A DNA stretch of 64,000 bases from Cognatishimia sp. SS12 (lineage in GTDB: Bacteria > Pseudomonadota > Alphaproteobacteria > Rhodobacterales > Rhodobacteraceae): the NCBI RefSeq assembly GCF_028369055.1, contig NZ_JAQNCZ010000004.1, positions 1 through 64,000 of the forward strand, read 5' to 3'. Each line of letters starts with the position of its first letter. Within the stretch, counting starts at the first letter, position 1. Positions 28,751 to 38,684 of this stretch are shown here, in pieces. The notes beneath the pieces were generated by a model, which was given only the letters and a program-made list of their open reading frames with translations, was not told the origin of the DNA and searched no databases. A program made the position numbers and the translations under genes.

Positions 28751-29125
28751 TCAGCCTTTCAGGTTGATCCATGCTCTGACAACAGCGGTCAGCTCATCGC
28801 GCTTGGCCTCAAGGTCCGCCATATCGGCAAATTTCATGGACCGTGCCTCTTTGCCGTCCCCTTCCAATGCAGCAAAATCGCCCGGGATCTCGGCCCCTTT
28901 GTGGAACATCAGGCTCGCATGTTTCTTGGCCTTGGGGAAAAACGACGCGATATTGCCCTTGTAGGTAAAGGTCGGGGCCTGCCATTTGATGCATTCCCCA
29001 ATGCGCGGATCCACATCCAGAATCGCGAGGCGCACGGCCTGCACCAGTTCTTTTTGCGGATTATCATAGGCGGCCATCCAGGCATCGACCGCCTCTTGCT
29101 GATTGTCGCGGCGCGGCTCTGACAT
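28751..29125 (-). CDS. DUF1801 domain protein
   Basis: A 124-residue protein begun at MSEPRRDNQQEAVDAW, with GGAGGAG upstream. It has the DUF1801/YdhG-like core: AVRLAILDVDPRIGECIKW, then APTFTYKGNIASFFPKAKKH and a C-terminal helix ending VVRAWINLKG. The fold is SCP2-like; its reaction is unknown. It converges with acnA. Confidence 0.85.
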   Translation of the reverse strand: MSEPRRDNQQEAVDAWMAAYDNPQKELVQAVRLAILDVDPRIGECIKWQAPTFTYKGNIASFFPKAKKHASLMFHKGAEIPGDFAALEGDGKEARSMKFADMADLEAKRDELTAVVRAWINLKG

Positions 29126-29254
29126 CGCGGGCTCCTCCTCTGTGGCCAAGTCGATTGCGCCAAGTCTGCACCGGCTCACCGGCCAAATCCACCTGGGATG
29201 CCTTCACAGTCCGGTGATGTCATGCAATCATGGCGCGAAAAGACCGGAGCGCTT

Positions 29255-29815
29255 ATGACATTTTTGACCAGAAAATCTTGTCGTTATGGGTTGGCGTTTC
29301 TTGTGGCCAGTTTCATCGCCGGCAGCGCCGGAGCCGAGCGTTATGATTCCGATGTGCTCTTGCGGCACAAATCCTGGTCGGTTGAACTGACCTATGACAA
29401 TGACGACAGCGATTTCTGGTGCGAAGCCAGCACCAAGAACAAATCTGCGCAGACCTTTTCGATTGTCGCCTATCAAAGCGGTGAATTGGCAGTGATCGTC
29501 TTTGACCACGACTGGGCGCTCACCCCGCGTGATCTGGAATTCATCCTTGATGTGGACTACAGCCGATGGGTCATCAATGGCACGGGCGACGGCATCGCGG
29601 TCAGTGTGCTGATGCAGCCCGGCCCGAAACTCGGCGAATTCATCACCGACATCGCCGAGGGCAGCGCCGTTGCGCTTTACAATCGGGATGAACGGCGGCT
29701 GGCGACTTTTTCGCTTGCCGGATCAAAGGCAGCGCTGCTCAAGCTCAACGAATGCTGGCGCGCCATCCTGAAGGACAATGCCGACCCGTTCAAAAGCTCT
29801 TCGGATCCCTTCTGA
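29255..29815 (+). CDS. Secreted protein of unknown function
   Basis: A 186-residue protein begun at MTFLTRKSCRYGLAFLVAS, with a GGAG ribosome site; the signal peptide runs to about residue 27 (SAGA). Two later cysteines (in FWCEAS and NECWRA) could form a disulfide. The rest is beta-rich with motif VIVFDHDWALTPRDLEF; no family recognised. The 3' end runs close to the DOPA-dioxygenase-like gene in the same direction. Confidence 0.6.
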   Translation: MTFLTRKSCRYGLAFLVASFIAGSAGAERYDSDVLLRHKSWSVELTYDNDDSDFWCEASTKNKSAQTFSIVAYQSGELAVIVFDHDWALTPRDLEFILDVDYSRWVINGTGDGIAVSVLMQPGPKLGEFITDIAEGSAVALYNRDERRLATFSLAGSKAALLKLNECWRAILKDNADPFKSSSDPF

Positions 29816-29916
29816 AAGCGCCACGCAGCCCCCTCCCCCAATCTCCGCGCCTTCGGGCAGAAAACCTGCCCAGAAGCCAATTGCACATCCTCGCGGAACT
29901 GCGCATCTTTGGGGGT

Positions 29917-30261
29917 ATGAATCAGATCGACACCATCCACAGCTATCATGCGCATGTCTATTTCCGCCAAGATCAGTTTGAGCAAGCCGAGACGCTGTGC
30001 CGTGCGGCCGTTGACGCCTTTGGCGTCGAAATGGGGCGGATGATCCCGCGGCCCATTGGCCCGCACCCCATGCCCTCTTGCCAGTTGCGCGCAACGCCCG
30101 AGCAATTTTCAAAACTGTTGCCCTGGCTGGCCCTGAACCGTGAGGGGCTGGTCGTCTTTGCCCACCCCGAAACCGGGGCGGAACTTGAAAATCATCGCGA
30201 TCACGGCATCTGGCTGGGTGCCGGGCTGCCGCTCGATCTGACCATCTTTGACCGAATGTAA
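29917..30261 (+). CDS. DOPA 4,5-dioxygenase family protein
   Basis: A 114-residue protein begun at MNQIDTIHSYHAHVYF with GGGGG upstream; the longer upstream frame overlaps the previous gene and is rejected. The metal-binding HAHVYF start, IGPHPMPSCQL and VVFAHPETGAELENHRDHGIWLG match the small DODA-type extradiol dioxygenase family (pfam08883). Its substrate here is unknown. It converges with ccmG. Confidence 0.82.
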   Translation: MNQIDTIHSYHAHVYFRQDQFEQAETLCRAAVDAFGVEMGRMIPRPIGPHPMPSCQLRATPEQFSKLLPWLALNREGLVVFAHPETGAELENHRDHGIWLGAGLPLDLTIFDRM

Positions 30262-30270
30262 GGTGTTGCC

Positions 30271-30819
30271 TCAGGACCCGCCGCCGGCCCGCGCGGCATC
30301 CAAAACGGGGCGCAGACGGGTTGTCAGCTCTCGTTGGGTCACTGGCCCAGCCACACGGGCCAGGACCGTGCCGTCCGCATCAATCAAATAGGTTTCTGGC
30401 ACGCCATAGACGCCCCAGGTCAGGGCCATCTTGCCATTGGGATCAGCGCCGCCTTTGGCAAATGGATTGCCAAGCTCCGCCAGGAATGCCGCGCCATTGG
30501 CGGGCACGTCTTTGTAGTTGACCCCGAGGATGTCGATACCTTCGTCCTTGAGCTGCATCAGCGTCGGATGCTCAACCCGGCATGGCCCGCACCATGAGGC
30601 CCAGAAATTCACCAGCGTCAGTTGCCCGGCGCGCAGGTCGGCATCTGTAAAGGGTGTGACCCCGGGCAGGGTTTCAACAGTGATCGGCGGTGCAGCCTGC
30701 CCGACAATGCTGCTGGGCAGCTCATCCGGGTTCTCGCGCTGCATGCCCACCAAAAACAAGGTCGCCAAGCCCAGGAATACGGCAGGCGGTGCGATCATCA
30801 GCGCAGAAACCTTAGCCAT
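30271..30819 (-). CDS. ccmG: Thiol:disulfide interchange protein CcmG/DsbE
   Basis: The 182-residue thioredoxin-like protein has one N-terminal membrane anchor and a periplasmic domain. Its redox motif WCGPC (C77 and C80) and GVYGVPETYLID are canonical. It keeps apocytochrome c cysteines reduced for haem ligation. The start (MAKVSALMI) overlaps the ccmD stop by 8 bases, so the two are translated together. Last gene of the ccmC-ccmD-ccmG unit. Confidence 0.95.
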   Translation of the reverse strand: MAKVSALMIAPPAVFLGLATLFLVGMQRENPDELPSSIVGQAAPPITVETLPGVTPFTDADLRAGQLTLVNFWASWCGPCRVEHPTLMQLKDEGIDILGVNYKDVPANGAAFLAELGNPFAKGGADPNGKMALTWGVYGVPETYLIDADGTVLARVAGPVTQRELTTRLRPVLDAARAGGGS

Positions 30820-30961
30820 TGCGTTGCTCCACTTCTGCCAAATCACGCGCGGCGCGGCGTGCGGCGCGCAGGCTCATCCAGATCAACCCAAGCAGCAGCG
30901 CCAACGACGCGCCATAGGCCGCCAGAACCGTAAAGGCGTATTTTCCAAGGTCCGGCATCAT
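30812..30961 (-). CDS. ccmD: Haem exporter protein CcmD
   Basis: A 49-residue membrane peptide (MMPDLGKYAFTVLAAYGASL, then a hydrophobic stretch and an Arg-rich RAARRAARDLAE tail). This is the CcmD pattern: one membrane helix and a basic cytoplasmic end. CcmD stabilises CcmC-CcmE and helps release holo-CcmE. The ATGA at 30961-30958 overlaps the ccmC stop; the second ATG at 30958 is an alternative start. Too short for most gene finders but firmly placed by context. Confidence 0.9.
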   Translation of the reverse strand: MMPDLGKYAFTVLAAYGASLALLLGLIWMSLRAARRAARDLAEVEQRNG

Positions 30962-31689
30962 GCCATATTCTCCCGTCGGATCAGCGCGCGGGTGCGGCGC
31001 TGGCGAATTTCGGTGCGCGTGCGCAACAGCACCAGCGCCAGAAACAACAAGATAAAGCCGCCGATACAGACCAGCAGCGGCAGGTAAAAGACATTGGCGA
31101 CGTTCTCTTCCTTATCAAGGCTGAGCGACGCCCCCTGATGCAGGCCCTGGTTCCAGAAGTTTACTGCATAGCGGCTGAGCACCGCAAAGACCGAGCCAAC
31201 AAGGCACAGCACCGATGTCAGATCAGCGGCCGTGTCCGCATCCTCAATCGCCGCCCAAAGCGCGATGTAGCCCAAGTAAAACAAAAACAGGATCAGAAAC
31301 GATGTTAGCCGCGGATCCCAGGCCCACCAGGTGCCCCACATCGGCTGCCCCCAAAAGGCCCCGGTGATCAAGGCAATCAGCGTCATCACCGCCCCCACCG
31401 GCGCGGCTGCCTTGGCGGCCAACGCGCTGACGTGATGGCGGCGGATCAACCAGATCAGCGACGCCACCAGCATCATGAACCAGGCGTTGATCGCCATCAG
31501 CGCCGCAGGCACATGCAGATAGATGATCTTGACGGTGGAGCCCTGGCGGAAGTCATCCGGCGTCAGGAAAAACCCCCAGAACAGCCCGATCACCAGCGCC
31601 ACTGCCGCGCCGCCGCTGACCCATGGCAAAACCTGGCCGGACAGGCGCATGAATTTCACCGGATTCGCATATTCCCAAATAGAAGCCAT
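30958..31689 (-). CDS. ccmC: Haem transporter/haem lyase subunit CcmC
   Basis: The 243-residue six-helix inner-membrane protein contains the tryptophan-rich WGTWWAWDPRLT motif, which binds haem for loading onto CcmE. N-terminus SIWEYANPVKFMRLSGQVLPW is typical of alphaproteobacterial CcmC. It is separated from ccmB by 103 bases that contain an FNR-type box, so it likely starts a separate transcript. Confidence 0.96.
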   Translation of the reverse strand: MASIWEYANPVKFMRLSGQVLPWVSGGAAVALVIGLFWGFFLTPDDFRQGSTVKIIYLHVPAALMAINAWFMMLVASLIWLIRRHHVSALAAKAAAPVGAVMTLIALITGAFWGQPMWGTWWAWDPRLTSFLILFLFYLGYIALWAAIEDADTAADLTSVLCLVGSVFAVLSRYAVNFWNQGLHQGASLSLDKEENVANVFYLPLLVCIGGFILLFLALVLLRTRTEIRQRRTRALIRRENMA

Positions 31690-31754
31690 GGCGTCTTTCT
31701 AGTTGCCTCTTGATTGCGCTGCACCTCACATCTCAGAGAGTGGACTGCGGCACT

Positions 31755-31768
31755 TTGATCCGGGTCAA
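31755..31768 (-). promoter_or_regulatory. FNR/FnrL-type box ahead of ccmC
   Basis: TTGATCCGGGTCAA matches the FNR consensus TTGAT-N4-ATCAA with one mismatch. It lies 66 bases before the ccmC start in the only sizeable gap of the ccm cluster. This would link cytochrome c maturation to low oxygen. Confidence 0.55.
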
Positions 31769-31792
31769 ACCCGGTGATGTTATGGATGTGGT

Positions 31793-32449
31793 TTAGCGCA
31801 AATTCATACGCAAGACCAAGGCGCTGACAAAGGGCAGCACCGCGAGCACACCCAAAGAGATCCCCGCTAGCAACAAAAGCGGCGCGCCAAGGCTCAGCCC
31901 CTCGGCCCCGCGCCGGGCCACTTCGGCCCCAAAAATCAGCGTCGGCACATAAAGCGGCAGCACCAGCAGCGACAACAAGAGCCCGCCACGCTTGATCCCC
32001 ACCGTCAACGCCGCGCCAAAGGTGCCGATCACCGACAGCGCGGGTGTCCCGATCAGCAGCGAGAGCACCAGCCAAAGATAACCGCTGGCGGGCAATTGCA
32101 GCAGAAGGCCCAGAATGGGTGCGGCCAAGGTCAGCGGCAGGCCGGTGGTGATCCAATGCCCCAAGGCTTTGATGGCGGCCACCGCCTCAAGCGGCAGCGG
32201 CGCGCAGGCAAGCAGATCCAGCGAACCGTCTTCCCAATCAAGGGCAAAAATCCGGTCCAGTGACAACAGGCAGGCCAGCAGCGCCCCGATCCAAAGGATA
32301 CCCGGCGCAATCCGCGCCAGCAGCGCGTTTTCCGGTCCGACACCAAAAGGCACCAGCACCGAAACGATCAGAAAGAACGAGAGGCCCAGGCCAAAGCCTC
32401 CGCCCGCCCGCATCGCCAGTTTGAGGTCACGCAGCAGCAAGGCGATCAT
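31793..32449 (-). CDS. ccmB: Haem exporter permease CcmB
   Basis: A 218-residue protein with six hydrophobic segments and the family openings [18 protein letters not shown] and [20 protein letters not shown]. It is the membrane part of the CcmAB ABC transporter that powers release of CcmE during cytochrome c maturation. The start overlaps the ccmA stop by 4 bases. Confidence 0.94.
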   Translation of the reverse strand: MIALLLRDLKLAMRAGGGFGLGLSFFLIVSVLVPFGVGPENALLARIAPGILWIGALLACLLSLDRIFALDWEDGSLDLLACAPLPLEAVAAIKALGHWITTGLPLTLAAPILGLLLQLPASGYLWLVLSLLIGTPALSVIGTFGAALTVGIKRGGLLLSLLVLPLYVPTLIFGAEVARRGAEGLSLGAPLLLLAGISLGVLAVLPFVSALVLRMNLR

Positions 32450-33060
32450 AAAAATCCCTCGTCAAAATCTGCGCGCAGGTTGGCGGCGCGCGCCTTATAC
32501 GGGGCCACGTCCAGCGTGCGCGCGGTCAGTCCGAGATCAATATGCGTCGCGATCACTGCCGCGCCTCCTGCGGTCAGGTGCCGCTCGATAACGCCTGCAA
32601 ATAGCGCCACAGCGCTTGCATCCAGAGACACAGTCGGTTCATCCAAAATCCAGATCGGTCGCCCTGTCACAACCAGGCGCGCCAGCCCAAGGCGGCGTTT
32701 TTGACCCGCCGAGAGCGCGCCAGCCTGCCGCGTGGCAAGATCGGTGAGATCAAAGGCGCTCAGCGCCTCTTGTGTTCCAGACGTCCCAAAGACCGCCGCC
32801 CAGAAGGCCAGGTTTTCTGCAACGCTCAGGTTGGCCTTGATGCCATCGGAATGGGCGGCATAGGCGATGCTGTCCTCTGCGCAGCTCACAGCGCCCGCGA
32901 GTGGCGGCTGCAACCCCGCGAGAGTGCGCAGCAGCGTTGTCTTGCCCGACCCGTTTGGACCGCGCAGCACCAGCGCCTCGCCCGCCGCGACATCAAAGCT
33001 GACCCCCGACAGGATCGGCACGCCGCCGCGTGCAACTGCAAGATCCGAGACGCGCAGCAT
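32446..33060 (-). CDS. ccmA: Haem exporter ATP-binding protein CcmA
   Basis: A 204-residue ABC ATPase. Walker A is [11 protein letters not shown], the signature is [13 protein letters not shown] and Walker B is [12 protein letters not shown]. It works with CcmB in the cytochrome c maturation system I. It starts three bases after the stop of the Mth938-domain gene upstream, so it is part of that transcription unit. Confidence 0.95.
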   Translation of the reverse strand: MLRVSDLAVARGGVPILSGVSFDVAAGEALVLRGPNGSGKTTLLRTLAGLQPPLAGAVSCAEDSIAYAAHSDGIKANLSVAENLAFWAAVFGTSGTQEALSAFDLTDLATRQAGALSAGQKRRLGLARLVVTGRPIWILDEPTVSLDASAVALFAGVIERHLTAGGAAVIATHIDLGLTARTLDVAPYKARAANLRADFDEGFL

Positions 33061-33063
33061 AAC

Positions 33064-33423
33064 CTATCCGGCCATCGGCAACAAAACGGCGGCCACGCGC
33101 CGGCCTTCTGAGACCAGCACATTATAGGTGCGGCAGGCGCTGTCGGTTTTCATCACCTCAACGCCAATACCCGCCGCTTCCAAAGTGGCGCGCAACGCCG
33201 CCGGGGCGTGCATCAATTGATCGCCGGTGCCCAGCAGAATGAAATCCACCCGATCCTTGAGCGCAAGAATAGCCTCGGCGTCGTCCAGCCCGGCCCAGTG
33301 ATACGCCCCTTCGGCGTGGACAATGGCGGGGGCGGATACTTTTTCACCCGCGATGCGAAAGAAATCCGCGCCATAGCTTTCGATCGGCTGCGCATCGGCA
33401 TATTCAATTTCGTTCAGCAGCAT
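33064..33423 (-). CDS. Mth938-like domain protein
   Basis: A 119-residue protein of the DUF498/Mth938 family. Marks are FRIAGEKVSAPAIVHAEGAY, the strand-turn DFILLGTGDQLMHAP and the C-terminal TDSACRTYNVLVSEGR-VAAVLLP. The human relative (NDUFAF3/AAMDC group) links this family to respiratory complex assembly, but the bacterial role is unknown. Adjacency to secDF and ccmA is common in alphaproteobacteria. Confidence 0.87.
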   Translation of the reverse strand: MLLNEIEYADAQPIESYGADFFRIAGEKVSAPAIVHAEGAYHWAGLDDAEAILALKDRVDFILLGTGDQLMHAPAALRATLEAAGIGVEVMKTDSACRTYNVLVSEGRRVAAVLLPMAG

Positions 33424-33433
33424 CTCATGTCCC

Positions 33434-34189
33434 CTAGTCCCAAATGGGCAGTCCGGTCAGAACCGCCAAACAGATCACCCCATAGGCCACCCGGCGGTAC
33501 AGGTTTTCATAGCGCGGTACAAACATGGCCTGCCCGGCCTGTGTGCCAAGGAAATATGGCAGGTTGAGCAGAAGCGCAACGCCCAAGACATGCCAGCCGA
33601 TGAGCCCGCCAAGCAGCATGCTCGCAATTACAATGACATCCAAGAGCGCCAGATAAAGAATCGTGTTGGCACGCACCACCACGGCCTTTGCCCCACTGGC
33701 GAGGTAAAACAAGATCACAACGGGGCCGGTCAGCCCGGTCATTCCCCCCATGACACCCGCCATTGCGCCAATGGCCACAATACGCATCAGATCCAGCCGT
33801 CCGTGGTAGCGCCAGCCAAATATCAGCGCGCCAACCATCGCCGCAGCGCAGCCCGACACAATCCATCGTATGGTGTCCTGCGGCGCGATGCTCAGCACCC
33901 AAAGCCCCAATGGCACGGTCAGCGCTGCAGCGGCGGCCATGCTGACCACCTCTTTGATCTCGGCCTGTTTCAAAGCGCGCGGCAAGAGCGAAACAGTGCC
34001 CGTCGCGCCCCCGACGATCATGATCGCGATCACATCGGCCGCCGGCAAAAATATATTCGCAATGGGCACAAAGATCAGAGCAGACCCAAAACCAGCAAAG
34101 CCGCGGACAACGCCCGCGGCCAAGAGTGTCAATGCCAACCAGACCAGCCCCGGCGTCGCCAGGGCTGTCTGTAAAAACTCAGGCATCAA
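33434..34189 (-). CDS. TauE/SafE-type membrane permease
   Basis: A 251-residue protein with about eight hydrophobic segments and the TauE/SafE pattern: GVVRGFAGFGSALIFVPIAN at the N-terminus and MGGMTGLTGPVVILFYLASG in the middle. Members export sulfur compounds such as sulfite or sulfoacetate. The start overlaps the secF 3' end by 11 bases, so it is translated in the same operon. Substrate unknown. Confidence 0.88.
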   Translation of the reverse strand: MMPEFLQTALATPGLVWLALTLLAAGVVRGFAGFGSALIFVPIANIFLPAADVIAIMIVGGATGTVSLLPRALKQAEIKEVVSMAAAAALTVPLGLWVLSIAPQDTIRWIVSGCAAAMVGALIFGWRYHGRLDLMRIVAIGAMAGVMGGMTGLTGPVVILFYLASGAKAVVVRANTILYLALLDVIVIASMLLGGLIGWHVLGVALLLNLPYFLGTQAGQAMFVPRYENLYRRVAYGVICLAVLTGLPIWD

Positions 34190-35153
34190 TATTTGAGAAC
34201 TGGTTGCCGACTGTCGCGTCCGGCTTGGACCAGTCGCGTTTCACGCCCAGCTTAAGCAGCACGGTCGAGGCCACAAAGACCGACGAATAGGTCCCGACAA
34301 CCACCCCCCAGATCATGGCAAAGACAAAGCCACGGATCACATCACCGCCCAGCACAAACAGCGCAATCAGCGCCAGAAGCGTGGTGACAGAGGTCATCAT
34401 CGTCCGCGCGAGCGTTTCGTTGATCGAAAGGTTCAGAACCTCTTTGAGTTCGAGCTTTTTGAACTTGCGCAGATTTTCCCGGACGCGGTCAAACACAACC
34501 ACCGTATCGTTCAGCGAATAGCCGACAATGGTCAGCAGCGCCGCGATAATGGCCAGATCAAAGCGGATCTGCACAATCGAGAACACGCCGATTGTCAGCA
34601 CCACGTCATGCACCAGCGCCGCCACAGCGCCGACCGCAAACTGCCACTCAAACCGCAGCCAGATATAAACCAGAACCGCACCAATCGCCAAAAGCACGGC
34701 AATCACCGCGGTCTGGATCAACTCTCCGGACACTTTCGGGCCAACGGATTCGACGGAAACAAAAGTGATATCGGGCGCGACGCCCTGCAGCGCGACCTCG
34801 ACGTTGCGGATCACATCAGCTGTCACCGCTTCTTGCCCGTCCTGGGCCTGAATGCGGATCATGGTGACGTTTTGATCGTCGTCAAAATTGGGGTCAAACA
34901 CCTCGGTGATGCTCACATCGCCCAGATTCAGTGGCTCAATCGCCGTGCGATACGCGCCAACCTCCACGGTCTGCGCGCTTTCGGTGCGGATGGTTGTCCC
35001 GCCGCGAAAATCGATGCCAAAGTTGAGCCCTTGCACAAAGAAGAACACCACCGAAAGCACGACCATCAGGCCGGAAAAACCCAGGCTCAGCTTTGTCTTG
35101 CCGAAGAAATCAATCTTGGTCTCTTGGGGAACCAGTCTCAGACGCATGATCAT
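34179..35153 (-). CDS. secF: Protein translocase subunit SecF
   Basis: The 324-residue subunit has six membrane helices and the SecF signatures IDFRGGTTIR, a large periplasmic loop and YSLNDTVVVFDRVRENLRK. With SecD it uses the proton-motive force to pull proteins through SecYEG. It begins with an ATGA overlap to the secD stop. Confidence 0.96.
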   Translation of the reverse strand: MIMRLRLVPQETKIDFFGKTKLSLGFSGLMVVLSVVFFFVQGLNFGIDFRGGTTIRTESAQTVEVGAYRTAIEPLNLGDVSITEVFDPNFDDDQNVTMIRIQAQDGQEAVTADVIRNVEVALQGVAPDITFVSVESVGPKVSGELIQTAVIAVLLAIGAVLVYIWLRFEWQFAVGAVAALVHDVVLTIGVFSIVQIRFDLAIIAALLTIVGYSLNDTVVVFDRVRENLRKFKKLELKEVLNLSINETLARTMMTSVTTLLALIALFVLGGDVIRGFVFAMIWGVVVGTYSSVFVASTVLLKLGVKRDWSKPDATVGNQFSNIDA

Positions 35154-36811
35154 ACCTCCAGCGTTTTGGGGCGACGGCGTTCAAACCACATCACAACGAT
35201 GAGGCGGGTCACGTAGATCGCAGTAAAGACAGACGTCAGAATGCCCAGGCCCAGCGTAATCGCAAAACCGCGCACCGGGCCAGAGCCCATGGCAAAGAGG
35301 ATCACAGCCGTGATGAAGGTGGTGATATTGGCATCCACAATCGCGCTAAGAGCTTTCTCATAACCCAGATCAATGGCGCGGGCCGGGCCACGCCCAGCCT
35401 TGACCTCTTCTCGGATCCGTTCAAACACCAGCACGTTGGCATCCACCGCCATACCAATCGTCAGAACGATGCCAGCAATGCCCGGCAGGGTCAGTGTGGC
35501 CCCGACCATCGACAAGAGCCCGAAGATCAGGCCCACATTGATGATGAGCGCAATATTGGCAAAGAGGCCAAAGGTGCCATAGCTGAGGAACATGAAGACC
35601 AGCACACCGGCAAAGGCGACAATACAGGCAATGCGCCCTGCTTCGATGCTGTCCTGACCCAGCTCTGGGCCAATGGTGCGTTCTTCCAGAAAGTTCAGCC
35701 CAGCAGGCAGCGCCCCTGCCCGCAGCAACACGGCCAGATTGGTGCTTTCCTCAACCGAAAAATTCCCGGTGATGATGCCGGAGCCGCCGGGAATATGGCT
35801 TTGGATCACCGGGGCGCTGATCACTTCGCTGTCCAGAACAATCGCAAAGGGGGAGCCGATGTTTTCAGCGGTATAGTCGCCAAACTTGCGTGCGCCTGAT
35901 GGGTTAAAGCGGAAAGAAACCGCCGGACGGCCGTTTTGGTCAAAGGAGGGCTGCGCGTCCACCAGCTCTTCGCCGCTAACGACATGCGCGCTTTCCAGAA
36001 TGTAATACACACCCTCTTCGTCAAGCGAAGGCACAACTTCGTTGCCTGCGCCCGCCGCTGCATCGGCAGAGCCTGCCCGACCAACCACAGGGTTGAACGT
36101 CAGCTGCGCTGTGGTGCCGATAATATCCTTAAGCTCGCTCGCCGAGCCGATGCCCGGCACCTGGATCAGAATACGATCCGCGCCCTGGCGTTGAATGGTC
36201 GGCTCGCGCGTGCCCACTTCGTCGATCCGGCGGCGGATAATTTCCAGCGCCTGCTGCACGGTGCGTTCATCTGTGGCCAGTTTTTCGGCATCCGACAGCG
36301 TGACCACAATCTCGTCGCCTTCGGTGGTGACAACCAGATCGGTCGTGCCCGCCCCGGTCAGCGAGACCACCGGCTGGGCAAGACCGCGCACCAATGTGGC
36401 GGCCTCTTGGATCGCGTCGCGATTTGAGATTTTGACGCGCAGCTCGCTGACGTCAGACGGCTGCAGACGGATCGTGCCCACCGTGGCACGTTCAGCGCGC
36501 AGAAGGTTGCGCACCTCGGGCCAGAGCGCCTTGATGCGGGTTTCATAGACATCTTCCACCTGCACTTCGGCCAGCAAATGCGCACCGCCGCGCAGATCAA
36601 GACCCAGATTGACAAGCGCGGATGGCATCCAATTCGGCCACATCGCGGCCTGCTCTTCCAGCCCATTGCCGGAAAAGCCCGCTTCCAGCGATGCGGTTGC
36701 GTCGTTATGCGCCTCTACCCGCGGGTAAAACCCGTTGGGCAGCGCCATGATCAGACCCAGCGCACAGAGGCTCCAGATCAGGACCCGTTTCCATAGGTCG
36801 ATTTGCAGCAT
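35150..36811 (-). CDS. secD: Protein translocase subunit SecD
   Basis: The 553-residue RND-type partner of SecF has one N-terminal helix, a large periplasmic P1 region (with LDLRGGAHLLAEV and the later QVPG motif IQVPGIGSASELKDIIG) and five C-terminal helices. The GMAVDANVLVFERIREE motif is diagnostic. It follows yajC by 29 bases. Confidence 0.97.
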   Translation of the reverse strand: MLQIDLWKRVLIWSLCALGLIMALPNGFYPRVEAHNDATASLEAGFSGNGLEEQAAMWPNWMPSALVNLGLDLRGGAHLLAEVQVEDVYETRIKALWPEVRNLLRAERATVGTIRLQPSDVSELRVKISNRDAIQEAATLVRGLAQPVVSLTGAGTTDLVVTTEGDEIVVTLSDAEKLATDERTVQQALEIIRRRIDEVGTREPTIQRQGADRILIQVPGIGSASELKDIIGTTAQLTFNPVVGRAGSADAAAGAGNEVVPSLDEEGVYYILESAHVVSGEELVDAQPSFDQNGRPAVSFRFNPSGARKFGDYTAENIGSPFAIVLDSEVISAPVIQSHIPGGSGIITGNFSVEESTNLAVLLRAGALPAGLNFLEERTIGPELGQDSIEAGRIACIVAFAGVLVFMFLSYGTFGLFANIALIINVGLIFGLLSMVGATLTLPGIAGIVLTIGMAVDANVLVFERIREEVKAGRGPARAIDLGYEKALSAIVDANITTFITAVILFAMGSGPVRGFAITLGLGILTSVFTAIYVTRLIVVMWFERRRPKTLEV

Positions 36812-36840
36812 GATGCGCCTGCCTTTTCAATGAGGGGAGA

Positions 36841-37122
36841 TCAGGATTTGACAGGTTCGGTCTTAGAGACAACCTGCGCCAGAGTGGATTGCACAACGCG
36901 CACCTTGATGCCTTCCGCCAGTTCCACTTCGATCTCGTTGTTTTCTTTGACTTTTACAACTTTGCCAATCAGGCCACCCTGGGTCACAACCTCATCCCCG
37001 CGGCGCACAGAGGCCACCATTGCCTGATGCTCTTTGACCTTTTTTTGCTGCGGGCGGATCAGCAGGAAATACATGATACCGAAGATCAGAATAAGAGGAA
37101 TGAATTGTGTCATGGCTTCCAT
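36841..37122 (-). CDS. yajC: Preprotein translocase subunit YajC
   Basis: A 93-residue protein begun at MEAMTQFIPLILIFGIMYF; the upstream in-frame codons are rejected. One membrane helix followed by RPQQKKVKEHQAMVASVRRGD and VVTQGGLIGKVVKV is the standard YajC signature. It is an accessory of SecDF and heads the yajC-secD-secF operon. Confidence 0.96.
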   Translation of the reverse strand: MEAMTQFIPLILIFGIMYFLLIRPQQKKVKEHQAMVASVRRGDEVVTQGGLIGKVVKVKENNEIEVELAEGIKVRVVQSTLAQVVSKTEPVKS

Positions 37123-37367
37123 CGGAGGATCCTTTATTGGGCGGTCTGGCCGCGAATTTTGCAGGGAACCTATGTGCCCGGGGCCATATATGCAAGGCAG
37201 GAAACCACTGCAGGAACGAGAAGTTGCGCCCAGCAAAACCGCGCCGCGCCGCCATGGCATCGGTCAGGCCGCACCCGCGCCAGAAAAACCGCTAGTTGGT
37301 TTACCACAGCCCAACAAATGCGCCATAAGCAGAACAAAGATGAATCACTTCCAGAGGACGAAATCCC

Positions 37368-38660
37368 ATGCATGACATTCGTGCCATCCGCGAGAACCCA
37401 GCCGCATTTGATGCCGCTCTCTCCCGCCGTGGGGATGCCCCTCTGTCCGATGCGCTGCTCAAGCTGGACGCCGAGCGCCGCGCCAAGATCACCGCCGCAG
37501 AGCAGGCGCAGTCGGACCAGAAAAAAGCGGCCAAAGATGTCGGGGCCGCCAAGGCGCGCGGCGATGACGCGGAATTTGAGCGACTGCGCGCGCTGGTGGG
37601 CGAAAAGAAAAACGAAGTTGCCGCCATGCAGGCCGAAGCCAAAGAGCTGGACGCCAAGCTGACCGATCTTTTGGCACGCATTCCCAACTTGCCCGCCGAA
37701 GATGTGCCAGATGGCGCGGATGAGGCGGACAATGTGGAAATCCACCGTTGGGGCGATGTGCCGAGCTTCGACTTTGAACCCAAAGAGCATTACGAGCTGG
37801 CATCTGTTGCAGCCTCGATGGATTTTGAGACCGCCGCCAAGATTTCTGGCAGCCGCTTTGTGCTGCTGTCTGGGGCTGTGGCGCGCATTCATCGCGCCCT
37901 GGCGCAATTCATGCTGGACACCCACACCACTGACAACGGCATGACCGAGGTGAACCCACCCGTTCTGGTGCGTGATGAGGCAATGTATGGCACCGATAAG
38001 TTGCCGAAATTCGGCGAAGACAGCTATCAGACCAGCGAAGGCATGTGGCTGATCCCCACTTCCGAAGTGCCGCTGACTTATATTGTTGCCGGTCACACCA
38101 TCGACGAATCCTACCTGCCGCGCCGCTACACCGCGCATTCGCTCTGCTTCCGCTCCGAAGCGGGCTCTGCCGGGCGCGACACCTCGGGCATGTTGCGTCA
38201 GCACCAATTTGAAAAAGTCGAAATGGTGGCCGTGACCCACCCGGACAAATCGGACGAAGAGCAAAAGCGCATGCTGCGCTGCGCCGAAGGCATTCTGGAA
38301 GCGTTGAATATCCCCTATCGCACCGTCGTACTCTGCACAGGCGACATGGGCTTTGGCGCGCGCCGCACCTTTGACATCGAAGCCTGGTTGCCGGGCCAGA
38401 ACGCCTATCGCGAAATCAGCTCGGTTTCGACCACCGGCGATTTTCAGGCGCGCCGCATGAATGCGCGGTTCAAACCCGAAGCGGGCGGCAAGCCAGAGTT
38501 TGTGCATACGCTGAATGGCTCGGGCCTCGCCGTTGGGCGTTGCCTGATTGCGGTGCTGGAAAACGGCCAGCAAGCGGATGGGTCGGTCAAACTGCCCGAG
38601 GCCCTAGCCCCCTATATGGGCGGCAAAACCACGCTGAACGCAGACGGCAGCCTAAGCTAA
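37368..38660 (+). CDS. serS: Seryl-tRNA synthetase
   Basis: The 430-residue class II synthetase has an N-terminal coiled-coil arm (about 30-100) that recognises the long variable arm of tRNA-Ser. The catalytic domain shows [15 protein letters not shown], motif 2 in [20 protein letters not shown] and motif 3 in [19 protein letters not shown]-terminus [15 protein letters not shown] is typical. Divergent from yajC; a terminator follows. Confidence 0.97.
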   Translation: MHDIRAIRENPAAFDAALSRRGDAPLSDALLKLDAERRAKITAAEQAQSDQKKAAKDVGAAKARGDDAEFERLRALVGEKKNEVAAMQAEAKELDAKLTDLLARIPNLPAEDVPDGADEADNVEIHRWGDVPSFDFEPKEHYELASVAASMDFETAAKISGSRFVLLSGAVARIHRALAQFMLDTHTTDNGMTEVNPPVLVRDEAMYGTDKLPKFGEDSYQTSEGMWLIPTSEVPLTYIVAGHTIDESYLPRRYTAHSLCFRSEAGSAGRDTSGMLRQHQFEKVEMVAVTHPDKSDEEQKRMLRCAEGILEALNIPYRTVVLCTGDMGFGARRTFDIEAWLPGQNAYREISSVSTTGDFQARRMNARFKPEAGGKPEFVHTLNGSGLAVGRCLIAVLENGQQADGSVKLPEALAPYMGGKTTLNADGSLS

Positions 38661-38684
38661 ACCCGCTCGCGGACAAGTTTTGTC

